A stretch of DNA of 64,000 bases from NCBI RefSeq assembly GCF_013618865.1, contig NZ_JABSOE010000001.1:1-64000 (forward strand), read 5' to 3'. Both the position numbers and the translations under genes were made by a program. The number at the start of each line of letters is the position of its first letter. Positions within the stretch are counted from its first letter, which is position 1. The notes under the pieces were generated by a model that was not told the DNA's origin, ran no database searches, and worked only from the letters and a program-made list of their open reading frames with translations. Of this stretch, positions 1-6,475 are shown piece after piece. The DNA comes from Phocaeicola faecicola (GTDB taxonomy: Bacteria > Bacteroidota > Bacteroidia > Bacteroidales > Bacteroidaceae).

Positions 1-1
1 A

Positions 2-313
2 GCTTTACTTTATAGAAACAGATGGAAAGTGGAGCTGTTCTTCAAATTTTTAAAGCAGCATCTTCGAGTAAAATCCTTTTGGGGGAACTCTGAGAATGCA
101 GTCAGAATTCAAATATATGTGGCTATCATTACTTATTGTTTGGTAGCCATTATTGAGAGTGAATTAAAACTCAATAGGGACATCTACAAAGTAATGAGAA
201 TCCTTGGTAGTTCTATGCTTGTAAAAGACAATATCAAGGATCTATTTAGCCATGCTGAATACGACATCCTTTACAAAAATGACGGTCAGCTAGAATTGGA
301 TTTTACATCATAA
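2..313 (+). mobile_element. IS4-type transposase, C-terminal end (partial)
   Basis: The reading frame is open from base 2 and encodes 103 residues ending at a TAA. It begins RNRWKVELFFKFLKQHL, continues through KSFWGNSENAVRIQIY and then a hydrophobic stretch. The R-W-x-V-E-x-F-F-K-x-x-K-Q-H-L block, holding the last catalytic glutamate of the DDE nuclease, followed by G-x-S-x-N-A-V-x-x-Q-I, is typical of IS4-type transposases of Bacteroidales. The gene runs off the left edge, so completeness and exact IS family cannot be judged. No terminal inverted repeat could be defined after the stop codon. The element lies directly upstream of a gene that seems to lack its 5' part. Confidence 0.85.
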
Positions 314-354
314 TGAGCCATATTGAGATGTTTTACATTTTTTAAGAGACACTA

Positions 355-702
355 GTGGGAACGGTTTACAGTAAAAAGGCGGAACTGGTACATGATATCG
401 TAAAATACTATATGTCGCAGCACGAAGGTCTTACTTTGGATGAACTGAAGGCGGCTTTCAGTTTTCAGAAGAATATGGATACAGTATTCATGGAATACAA
501 GACCTATTGTGAGATTATGGAGAAAAAGGGCAAATGCGAGTTTTTTGGTAACCGTACCGAAGAAGATTGCCTGGTGCTCCAAGATGCGAAATTCCTGATA
601 TGCAGAAACTGGCCGGTAATGGTTTCCGGTAAGCCGGGAGCATTCACTAAGTTCTTGGAAGTGGTAAGAAATCGCCTGAAATATGTAGTACACGAGTGCT
701 AA
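355..702 (+). CDS. Winged-helix-like protein, probably 5'-truncated by the IS
   Basis: Encodes 115 residues from a GTG codon; the frame is open back to base 346, just after a TAA, and there is no ATG start. The pattern is a conserved start (VYSKKAELVHDIVKYYM), a helix-turn-helix-like segment (GLTLDELKAAF), then a beta-rich part with a late N-W and K-F-L-E-x-V. This resembles the winged-helix-like domain I recall at the C-terminus of many bacterial nuclease-associated and hypothetical proteins; the match is from memory. It lies about 40 nt after the transposase stop, so a larger gene may have lost its 5' end to the insertion. Function and expression are unknown. A strong terminator-like hairpin follows. 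Confidence 0.6.
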   Translation: MGTVYSKKAELVHDIVKYYMSQHEGLTLDELKAAFSFQKNMDTVFMEYKTYCEIMEKKGKCEFFGNRTEEDCLVLQDAKFLICRNWPVMVSGKPGAFTKFLEVVRNRLKYVVHEC

Positions 703-777
703 CGGAAGCTGGGCAGGTATCTGCCTGGATATGCGTTTCCTGGGATAGTGTCTTAAGGAGGATATCCGTAAAAGAAG

Positions 778-841
778 AAATTCATCGGAGGGGAGGTCTG
801 AAAGTGAAGGCAAAAGGAACTCTCATCCGATGAATTTTTTT
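778..841 (+). terminator. Rho-independent terminator-like hairpin
   Basis: A perfect 12-bp inverted repeat (AAATTCATCGGA at 778-789 and its complement at 826-837) encloses a 36-nt loop and is followed by a run of T to 841. It sits 75 nt after the winged-helix gene and would end that transcript. It also separates it from the convergent minus-strand unit that stops at 855. Confidence 0.7.
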
Positions 842-854
842 GTTGATTGTAGTC

Positions 855-1223
855 TTAAAAAGACGATAAGGCAAACATGCAGATACTGATGATCGTTAGC
901 ATGAAAGACAGGAAACCGAATATTGTGGTCGTAATCGCATGTTTGATTTTGTCTCCCAGCAGCGAGACGTTGCTGGAACGAAACTTTTCGCTTCTTGATA
1001 CGTTTTCATGGTAATACTTAAAAGAAAATATTCCCATTAGAATAGCCAGTATAAGGGAGATCAAGCATGCACAACTGATAACTGTGTAACCGATTGCATT
1101 AATGTCTCCGTTTTCGTCTGACAACGTGTAGCTGCATTTGTCGACAGCAAAGTAGGCCAGAAGCACGGAAGCGCTAAAGAAGAAGAATACCTTGTTGGCC
1201 AGTAAATAAAGAAATGTGGTCAT
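855..1223 (-). CDS. Small membrane protein, three predicted TM helices
   Basis: A 122-residue protein with hydrophobic segments at about residues 7-28, 44-68 and 95-120, separated by a short acidic loop (SDENGDIN) and a basic loop (residues 70-92). It has no signal-peptidase site and should sit in the inner membrane. I recognise no family. It is the last gene of a minus-strand unit that starts with a PD-(D/E)XK nuclease-like gene; the gap to the preceding gene is 64 nt. Small membrane proteins are common partners in defence and toxin-antitoxin modules, but that role is only suggested by position. Codon use is A/T-rich, like its neighbours. Confidence 0.7.
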   Translation of the reverse strand: MTTFLYLLANKVFFFFSASVLLAYFAVDKCSYTLSDENGDINAIGYTVISCACLISLILAILMGIFSFKYYHENVSRSEKFRSSNVSLLGDKIKHAITTTIFGFLSFMLTIISICMFALSSF

Positions 1224-1287
1224 AATGTGTCTTTCTTGGAGGTCTTCTTAGTGGAACCCCAGTCTCTTTAAATTAAGTCAACTGCAA

Positions 1288-1533
1288 TCAGCGGGATGAC
1301 AGTGATTTGAGGTAGGCACGTGTCCGTTCGATTTCTTTTTTCAAAGATTCAATCTTACGGTCATGGGAGGCTGCCCGGTCTATTTTTAATTTTTTGTACA
1401 TTACCTTGGAATTAGGGGAGGCCATTTTAATACTTTTTGCGTAATTGGCATTGTCTTTTTTCTTAGCTTCCCTTTCTTTGGCAATCTGGGCACGTAAGTC
1501 TATCAGTTTTTTCTTGTAATATTCTTTACTCAT
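1288..1533 (-). CDS. Small highly basic coiled-coil protein
   Basis: I start at MSKEYYKKK (81 residues); an in-frame ATG 12 codons upstream adds an uncharged tail that looks like untranslated sequence. The protein is almost entirely charged, with heptad-like Lys/Arg/Glu/Leu runs at residues 1-28 and again at about 55-78 (RKIESLKKEIERTRAYLKSL), joined by a Ser/Asn-rich linker. Two antiparallel helices, or a nucleic-acid-binding or assembly role, are plausible, but no family is recognised. It lies third among the larger genes of the PD-(D/E)XK unit, 110 nt after the 122-residue duplicated-repeat gene, with a long stem-loop in the gap. Confidence 0.65.
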   Translation of the reverse strand: MSKEYYKKKLIDLRAQIAKEREAKKKDNANYAKSIKMASPNSKVMYKKLKIDRAASHDRKIESLKKEIERTRAYLKSLSSR

Positions 1534-1568
1534 CGCTAAAATTGAATTATGGATTGGATATTTAGTCA

Positions 1569-1624
1569 TTAGAGCGTGATTGCCTCAAGGCATGTCAGAG
1601 TCTTTTCAGTCAATCTCGCTCTAA
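1569..1624 (-). other. Intercistronic stem-loop
   Basis: A 14-bp inverted repeat with one mismatch (TTAGAGCGTGATTG at 1569-1582 against CAATCTCGCTCTAA at 1611-1624) encloses 28 nt that include a second small hairpin (GCCTCAAGGC). It falls in the gap between two genes of the minus-strand unit. No T-run follows on either strand, so it is not an ordinary terminator. An RNA processing or stability element is possible. Confidence 0.5.
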
Positions 1625-1643
1625 TAACTGTTTCAGATGAATA

Positions 1644-2012
1644 TTATTTCTTGTATTCCTCTCTTGCTGCTTGTCCGATTGTGATTTCGTTAGGAACCAG
1701 TTTCTTGGCACTCTTGTCCTTGATTTGTACGGTTACTCCAAATATCTTGTCAAACAGTTTTTCAGCATCACCTACTTTCATGTTGGCAGTAATTTTCAGA
1801 CTTGCGTCAGAAGTAGTGACCTGTTTGGTGGTTTTCTGATTCAACTGATTGAGAGTCAAATCACTGTCGGCAATTATGTTGCCTTTGTAAAATACCAGTG
1901 AAACTCCGAATGCTTCTTTAAATTCACTTGAAATGGTCTTCAGTTTCTTGTTAGGAGAAACAGTAAATTCTGCTTTGTTGAATCTGTCTAGAAAATTGTT
2001 GATAAGTCCCAT
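1644..2012 (-). CDS. 122-residue protein with two tandem repeats
   Basis: A soluble 122-residue protein without signal or membrane segment. It contains an internal duplication: residues 24-54 (FKEAFGVSL core, then an acidic turn and DLTL) and residues 79-112 (FDKIFGVTV core, then NEITI) align with the same hydrophobic pattern. Each half is predicted as a helix followed by strands. I do not know a named family for it; a small alpha/beta adaptor or sensor fold is a guess. It lies between the nuclease-like gene and the coiled-coil gene on the same strand, within the unit driven by the duplicated promoter at 2807-2861. Confidence 0.7.
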   Translation of the reverse strand: MGLINNFLDRFNKAEFTVSPNKKLKTISSEFKEAFGVSLVFYKGNIIADSDLTLNQLNQKTTKQVTTSDASLKITANMKVGDAEKLFDKIFGVTVQIKDKSAKKLVPNEITIGQAAREEYKK

Positions 2013-2025
2013 AATATTATTTTTT

Positions 2026-2112
2026 TTAGTTATTGATAATCTGATAAATACTCAAACACATATCTCCATGTAAAACTTCTGCGGGCAGAAGACGTGTAAT
2101 ACCTTCTTGCAT
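2026..2112 (-). CDS. Candidate 28-residue ORF filling an intercistronic gap
   Basis: ATG at 2112 to TAA at 2026 encodes 28 residues (begins MQEGITRLLPAEVL, ends IYQIINN). It sits 13 nt after the stop of the nuclease-like gene and 13 nt before the start of the 122-residue gene, which is the spacing expected for a real cistron. The evidence is only position and an open frame, so it may be chance. Confidence 0.3.
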   Translation of the reverse strand: MQEGITRLLPAEVLHGDMCLSIYQIINN

Positions 2113-2125
2113 TACCTTTGAAGCA

Positions 2126-2776
2126 TCAGTTTTTCTGTTCAATTTCACATATAAGCACTTTGAAAGCTCCCGACTTGTCATACGGATAATCGTAGGGAAA
2201 CCAGTGACAGGTATAAGTTCCCGACAGAGTAAGCGGCGGATATTCTTTGGTCCAGTCGGCTTCCGACCTCCAGGCCAGTGTTCCGGGGCCCACGGTTTTT
2301 CCTTCATGTATTTTGAACTCAATATCAACGCTCTTTCTCTGGTTGGCTGTATAATACAGAGGGTCATTGGTCAGGATAATGGCAAATCCCCTTTCAAAAT
2401 TTTCTTTTTTCGACAGGTTTTCGATGCGTGCAATATCTTTCAGAAAACCATATCGTCCCAGGTCACAGGCACCGTGCGCTTTCAGGCTGATGAGCTGATT
2501 GTCTGCATCCGGAATTTCTACCTGTTTGGTTTTGTATTTAAGCTCAATGGGATACAGTCTGCCTTGATACGTTACACACACATCGATGTACATCGGCTCG
2601 CCGGAATCATTCATGTACCGGCGCTCCAGACAAATATCGGCCTCAGGAAGCGTCTGTTTGATTTCCCAGGCTAAGGCCAACTGGAAATCCACTTCCGACC
2701 AGAATATTTTCTTTGTCGCCAGTGCATTGATTCTGGCTGTCATGAATGCACGGTCTATTGTGATAGAAGATTTCAT
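2126..2776 (-). CDS. PD-(D/E)XK nuclease-like protein
   Basis: A 216-residue cytosolic protein. Near the N-terminus are a conserved glutamate (E28 in FWSEVDF) and an amphipathic helix. A beta-hairpin then gives D65 (MYIDVCV) and E78-L-K80 (YPIELKYKT), matching the D-x(12)-E-x-K core of PD-(D/E)XK nucleases. A D-N-Q-x-x-S helix follows at residues 91-97. The C-terminal half (about 150-216) is rich in Trp, Pro and Tyr and could be a recognition part. No methyltransferase or helicase is adjacent, so it is not an obvious restriction system. It is the first gene after the 55-bp duplicated promoter block (31 nt to the ATG), so it probably defines the unit that ends at 855. Nuclease activity is inferred. 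Confidence 0.65.
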   Translation of the reverse strand: MKSSITIDRAFMTARINALATKKIFWSEVDFQLALAWEIKQTLPEADICLERRYMNDSGEPMYIDVCVTYQGRLYPIELKYKTKQVEIPDADNQLISLKAHGACDLGRYGFLKDIARIENLSKKENFERGFAIILTNDPLYYTANQRKSVDIEFKIHEGKTVGPGTLAWRSEADWTKEYPPLTLSGTYTCHWFPYDYPYDKSGAFKVLICEIEQKN

Positions 2777-2806
2777 ATGCTACATGTTTGATGCTTTAAT
2801 TTCAAA

Positions 2807-2861
2807 AGCAAATATCCGATTTACCTTTTTAGTAATCAAGTTCATATTGGTTCATTTAAAA
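2807..2861 (-). promoter_or_regulatory. 55-bp duplicated promoter/operator block, copy A
   Basis: Read on the minus strand it holds GATATTTG (2816-2809), close to the Bacteroides -7 box TAnnTTTG, and CTTG (2840-2837) as the -33 box with a 20-nt spacer. Just upstream are two direct ATGAAC hexamers (complement positions 2840-2845 and 2850-2855) exactly 10 bp apart, a typical activator-site spacing. The block is identical over all 55 bases to 6318-6372. Transcription would start about 25 nt before the nuclease-like gene. Confidence 0.75.
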
Positions 2862-2949
2862 GCTGCAATGAATTAAACTTATCATATGTTTTTGCTTGAA
2901 TACTTATTTTGTTCCAGCTTCCTTGCCTGCCAGGTTGGGATACTTCCAT

Positions 2950-3588
2950 TTAATGTGAATTCTTATAATCCCTTATAAGTTCTTTAGCCATTTTTTGTGC
3001 AGACCGGTCAAATGTGTATGTATAATCGTCTTCTTCAAATGTACCGTTCGTTTTTTTATCTGCTTTGATGCTGACCAATACCAATTTTTCTACCTTTTCC
3101 GCAAACGAAAGATTATCTTTGATAAGGGCTTCTTTTATTATTGTAATCAGGCATCCGTTCAATGAAGTCGCACATGACATATACTGGTCATTATTGTAGT
3201 CTGGACCTTTTGTCTTTTTTTCTCCATATCTGAATTCTCCCAGTTTTCCACTTACATCATTAAAGCATAGCATGAAAAGTCTTTCCGCATCAGGGCTCTG
3301 CATATCCATTAGATAGGAGGCTTCGGCTTTGAGCACCTGTATGGCTTGGGGAATATATTCGTCGTAGATCATGCTTGTTCCTGCGAAAGTAGCATTACCA
3401 ATAACCTTATAGTTGTACAAATCCTCAAGCATTCTGTTACATGCTTCAAAATCATTCGCAATGATTGCTTCCCTGATTGTGGCAGGCCCCTGATCAGCAT
3501 TGTCATTCTTTTTACCGCCACAGCTGCATTCTTGTATCATTGAAATGACACAGAGGATTGCAAAGATGGTTAATATTGTTTTCTTCAT
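2950..3588 (-). CDS. Lipoprotein of unknown function
   Basis: A 212-residue protein with a signal peptide (MKKTILTIFAILCVISMI) followed by a Cys-rich lipobox region (ECSCGGKK), so it is probably lipidated and exported. The mature part is mainly helical and ends with a conserved-looking segment (FDRSAQKMAKELIRDY). I recognise no domain. It is the third lipoprotein and last gene of a minus-strand unit, 45 nt after the preceding gene. The sequence downstream to the promoter block at 2861 (88 nt) shows no clear terminator, so read-through into the nuclease-like unit is possible. Confidence 0.7.
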   Translation of the reverse strand: MKKTILTIFAILCVISMIQECSCGGKKNDNADQGPATIREAIIANDFEACNRMLEDLYNYKVIGNATFAGTSMIYDEYIPQAIQVLKAEASYLMDMQSPDAERLFMLCFNDVSGKLGEFRYGEKKTKGPDYNNDQYMSCATSLNGCLITIIKEALIKDNLSFAEKVEKLVLVSIKADKKTNGTFEEDDYTYTFDRSAQKMAKELIRDYKNSH

Positions 3589-3633
3589 GATTGTATCCGT
3601 TGGTGTTATATAGATCAGTTACACAGTGTAAGA

Positions 3634-4626
3634 TTACATGCCGGTAATAACCAGATGGACGTCGGCAAGTCCTTGTGACAGGTTGCTGACTTTTACCCCC
3701 AGTTTTTTACGCATGGCTTTTGCAAAGTCGCGTCCCCACTGATAAGCGGAATGCTGAGTCCCGTCTTCATTGAGTGTGGCGATACGGACATTGGTGTACG
3801 CAAGTTCATATTTGGTATTCGTATTAAGCCGGTAAGTACCCTTAACGGTATGTGTATCCATATAATCGTCTATCCAGTTGGCATATACCTGTCCTTCTAT
3901 ACTTTCGTCCTGTAAATTAATGTTGGATGAACTCTCTACGGTGATGCGTACAGATATTTCACGTCCTCGGGTAAGTATATCCGAAAAGTATCTTTGCAAT
4001 TCGTTAGAGATGGAAGGCATCTGTTCTTTTAACGACTTAGAGAAATCACTGTCATTGCTGGAGCCTGTCTTTGTGCTGATGACCTTGTTGGTATAAGCAT
4101 CCATGAAAGTGAGTGTATAATCCAATGTCTTCTTGAATGTCTTGCGGTCTAGCGCTGTTTTGTAATCAAGTTCGGCTATGATATCCGGTTTGGCAGTAGC
4201 TAGCAGAAGCGTCTTGGCATCTTTGGCCAGCTGGTCGGCTTCATCGGTCGCTGAACGGTTTGCCAGTTGTTTCAGTGTTTGTTCCAGATCATTTAAAGGA
4301 TATCCCAATTGATTGAATTCATTCTGTACGGCTGAAGTCAGGGCTTTATTGGATGAACTGCTCAGCAAGTAGGTCTGGTAATTACGTTCCACCCCGTTAC
4401 CGGTCTCTTTCAGGGAATGATATTCTTTAAGTACCCTGTCGCTTGGCAATACCATGATTACCGGCAAGGCTTGGTCGATTGCATTCACATCCTCTTCCAT
4501 ATAGGCAGCTGAGTGGTCAGCTGCCCCTGCCGTAAGTTGATTACTGCTACTTTTACTGCCTCCTCCACAGGATACCCATGTGAGGGTACAGAGCGAAAGC
4601 GCAGCAAAAAATACTTTTCTTCTCAT
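3634..4626 (-). CDS. Lipoprotein of unknown function
   Basis: A 330-residue protein with a type II signal peptide (MRRKVFFAALSLCTLTWVSC, lipid-anchored Cys20) and a Gly/Ser linker. Residues about 45-170 are helical and charged. Residues about 165-330 look alpha/beta and end with a short strand (ADVHLVITGM). The segment around residues 275-305 (NVRIATLNEDGT then WGRDFAKAMRKKLGVKV) resembles outer-membrane-assembly-like folds, but I cannot name a family. It lies between two other lipoprotein genes on the same strand, with gaps of 112 and 45 nt, and presumably acts with them at the cell envelope. Confidence 0.7.
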   Translation of the reverse strand: MRRKVFFAALSLCTLTWVSCGGGSKSSSNQLTAGAADHSAAYMEEDVNAIDQALPVIMVLPSDRVLKEYHSLKETGNGVERNYQTYLLSSSSNKALTSAVQNEFNQLGYPLNDLEQTLKQLANRSATDEADQLAKDAKTLLLATAKPDIIAELDYKTALDRKTFKKTLDYTLTFMDAYTNKVISTKTGSSNDSDFSKSLKEQMPSISNELQRYFSDILTRGREISVRITVESSSNINLQDESIEGQVYANWIDDYMDTHTVKGTYRLNTNTKYELAYTNVRIATLNEDGTQHSAYQWGRDFAKAMRKKLGVKVSNLSQGLADVHLVITGM

Positions 4627-4738
4627 AATCTAATATTGTTAAGTAATTATTCTTATAAAATATGAGTCATTCACGAATGACCCATATTATAATGCCGATA
4701 CCTCCAGGAGGTTTCTGGCTGTTAATCGTTTGCCCTTG

Positions 4739-5893
4739 TTATTCGGTTGTATTTTCAGCGTCGGGATCATAATTTACCGGCACCTTATCTCCTAAGCCAT
4801 AGCATAATTTGTACCATAACATCCTGAAAGGTGAGGTCTGTGCATCTTCCAGAGCGATTCTTCTGCGCATCTCCGATGAAGACATCTGCTTGGAAGCTTT
4901 GGCTGCAAGTTCCATTTTTTTCATTTCCATTTCACGTGCAGCAGTCTTTTCCTGTTCTTGGGTGATAGTTAAATGCTTTGTATAATCTCCGTATATTTTT
5001 TGAGCCTCATTATATTGTGCGGAACCGGCCGGTATCATAGCCAGATAAGCTCCTGCTTCCGGATTGTAGGTCCCTTCAGAAGCAGCAATGGCAGCTTTAA
5101 GACGGGCAAAATTTTCTGTACTGTATTTCTCCAGCATTCTTGAACCTACTTTTTCCAATTGCGCCTGGGCATATTTGAATGTCTCGGTGGCTTCCTGTGG
5201 AACTGAGCGAAGTATGGCATAGGCCTCGTCGTACTTTCCCCTTGAAAGATATCCATTGACCTGCGACTTTATTTCGTCGGTATGTGAATTGTAATAGTCA
5301 ATGATTTTTTGAACTGACTGGCTTAACATATGCTGGATACTGCTGTTGTCATTGAGTTCTCTTGCCGCATTTATTGCTGCCTGCCGTTCGTTCTCGCCCA
5401 CTCCGACCAACTTGACGGAGGTGGTACCAAAGACTGCGTCCGAAAGTATGTTGCCTACATATAAGGTAACATTATATGTAATCATGGTTTTCTGAGGTGC
5501 CGTACCTGTCGGTTTTTTCTCGGCTCCGGTAATACCTGCGGCAAAGACAAATGACGGGTCTCCGCCCATTCCACTGATTCCGTTGCGGGAGGCTACGGAT
5601 AACATCTTTATTGCCAGCTCATTGCTCATCTGTGCTGATACAAAGTTCTCGGGGTCAGGATTAGGAGTCATGATGGTAAGTTTAATACCGTTCCCGATGA
5701 CTGTAGCTGTGTCAATTACAGCCAGTGAAGCACGCTTGGCTTCAATAGCTGCCTGTCGTTCTGCATCTGTCAGGGTTGATTCTTCTGGCTGTGGATTGAA
5801 TTTTTTCCCACCAGATTTGCCGTTACTGCAGGAATCCAATGAAATGATTCCCATCAAGCAACTTACTAATATAATAAACTTATGTTTCTTCAT
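4739..5893 (-). CDS. Lipoprotein of unknown function, helical C-terminus
   Basis: A 384-residue protein with signal peptide and lipobox ending LDSC (Cys22), then a Gly/Lys-rich linker. Residues about 60-185 form an alpha/beta region with TMITYNVTLYVGNIL and a helix GENERQAAINAAREL. Residues about 205-275 resemble tetratricopeptide-like helices (SRGKYDEAYAILRSVP). Residues about 300-345 form a long charged helix rich in Glu, Lys and Met. No named family is recognised. It is the second gene of its unit, 52 nt after a 51-residue basic-protein gene; the three lipoproteins probably form an envelope complex, which is inference from co-transcription only. Confidence 0.7.
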   Translation of the reverse strand: MKKHKFIILVSCLMGIISLDSCSNGKSGGKKFNPQPEESTLTDAERQAAIEAKRASLAVIDTATVIGNGIKLTIMTPNPDPENFVSAQMSNELAIKMLSVASRNGISGMGGDPSFVFAAGITGAEKKPTGTAPQKTMITYNVTLYVGNILSDAVFGTTSVKLVGVGENERQAAINAARELNDNSSIQHMLSQSVQKIIDYYNSHTDEIKSQVNGYLSRGKYDEAYAILRSVPQEATETFKYAQAQLEKVGSRMLEKYSTENFARLKAAIAASEGTYNPEAGAYLAMIPAGSAQYNEAQKIYGDYTKHLTITQEQEKTAAREMEMKKMELAAKASKQMSSSEMRRRIALEDAQTSPFRMLWYKLCYGLGDKVPVNYDPDAENTTE

Positions 5894-5945
5894 TGCAGTT
5901 GATTTTGGGACCGATTCTTTATTAGATCATTGTCATTGAGTACGG

Positions 5946-6101
5946 TTATTTCTTAAATATGGCTTTGATGACAGCTGCTCCAACTTTTCTTTCCAGTCCT
6001 TGTTTGGTAGTGGGTATTCCAGTTTTTCTTGCTACTTTTTGTTTTAAGGCAGTAATGCCGACAGCTCTTTTAAGAGAAAATGATAATCCGGGTATTTTCA
6101 T
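5946..6101 (-). CDS. 51-residue basic protein, first gene of lipoprotein unit
   Basis: ATG at 6101 to TAA at 5946. The product begins MKIPGLSFSLKRAVGITALK, continues through QKVARKTGIPTTKQGLERKV and ends IKAIFKK; about a quarter of its residues are Lys or Arg, with no acidic residue except one Glu. The orderly pattern, codon use like its neighbours, and 52-nt spacing to the next gene favour a true gene. I have an unverified memory of similar short proteins in other Bacteroides. It could bind nucleic acid or membrane; function unknown. Confidence 0.6.
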   Translation of the reverse strand: MKIPGLSFSLKRAVGITALKQKVARKTGIPTTKQGLERKVGAAVIKAIFKK

Positions 6102-6317
6102 GGCTATTTATTTTATTGTTTACTTAAATTCTTGCATGCGGTTAATCGTTTCGGGCTGGAGTATTGTGGGTGATGTCAAGAGGATACTAATCAGGAATCA
6201 GGCGGTTGTCTTTGTCTTTCTATATTTACTGCATCCAGATGCATTCCCTGCATAAAAGCAAAAAACGCTTTCCATATTATCGTCCGACCCCATCTCCGGT
6301 CAGGATAAAATTCTGAT
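6102..6317 (-). other. 216-nt leader between promoter copy B and the 51-residue gene
   Basis: This stretch follows the promoter block on the minus strand and has no long frame. It carries only very short overlapping ORFs of 20-31 codons, none convincing. With the 103 nt between the block and trpS, the whole 6102-6475 interval holds no other gene that I can support. Confidence 0.4.
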
Positions 6318-6372
6318 AGCAAATATCCGATTTACCTTTTTAGTAATCAAGTTCATATTGGTTCATTTAAAA
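6318..6372 (-). promoter_or_regulatory. 55-bp duplicated promoter/operator block, copy B
   Basis: Identical over 55 bases to 2807-2861 and in the same orientation. On the minus strand it carries two ATGAAC hexamers 10 bp apart, a CTTG -33 box, a 20-nt spacer and a GATATTTG -7 box. It precedes the unit of the 51-residue protein and three lipoproteins with a leader of about 200 nt. The shared block implies that the same regulator controls both units. Confidence 0.75.
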
Positions 6373-6434
6373 AGCGGATGATAAATAAATGGCATTCGGC
6401 AATCTTTAAATGTCGGCATTTCAGTTTTTTATAT

Positions 6435-6442
6435 TATCTTTG
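6435..6442 (+). promoter_or_regulatory. -7 box for trpS
   Basis: TATCTTTG matches the Bacteroides TAnnTTTG -7 element 33 nt before the trpS start codon. No good TTTG -33 box lies 19-21 nt upstream. The assignment rests on the motif and position. Confidence 0.5.
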
Positions 6443-6475
6443 GCGGCAAATAATCATTAAACAGCTATTTTACCG

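Noticed and set aside
352-813. 153-codon minus-strand frame opposite the winged-helix gene
   Set aside because: The plus-strand frame has recognisable domain patterning and a terminator after it; the antisense frame has neither.
6102-6317. Short ORFs of 20-31 codons in the leader of the lipoprotein operon
   Set aside because: They overlap each other in different frames, are poorly spaced to the next gene, and have no distinct codon pattern.
2807-6372. Invertible (phase-variable) promoter
   Set aside because: The two 55-bp copies are direct repeats, so recombination would delete, not invert, the segment; no recombinase gene lies nearby.
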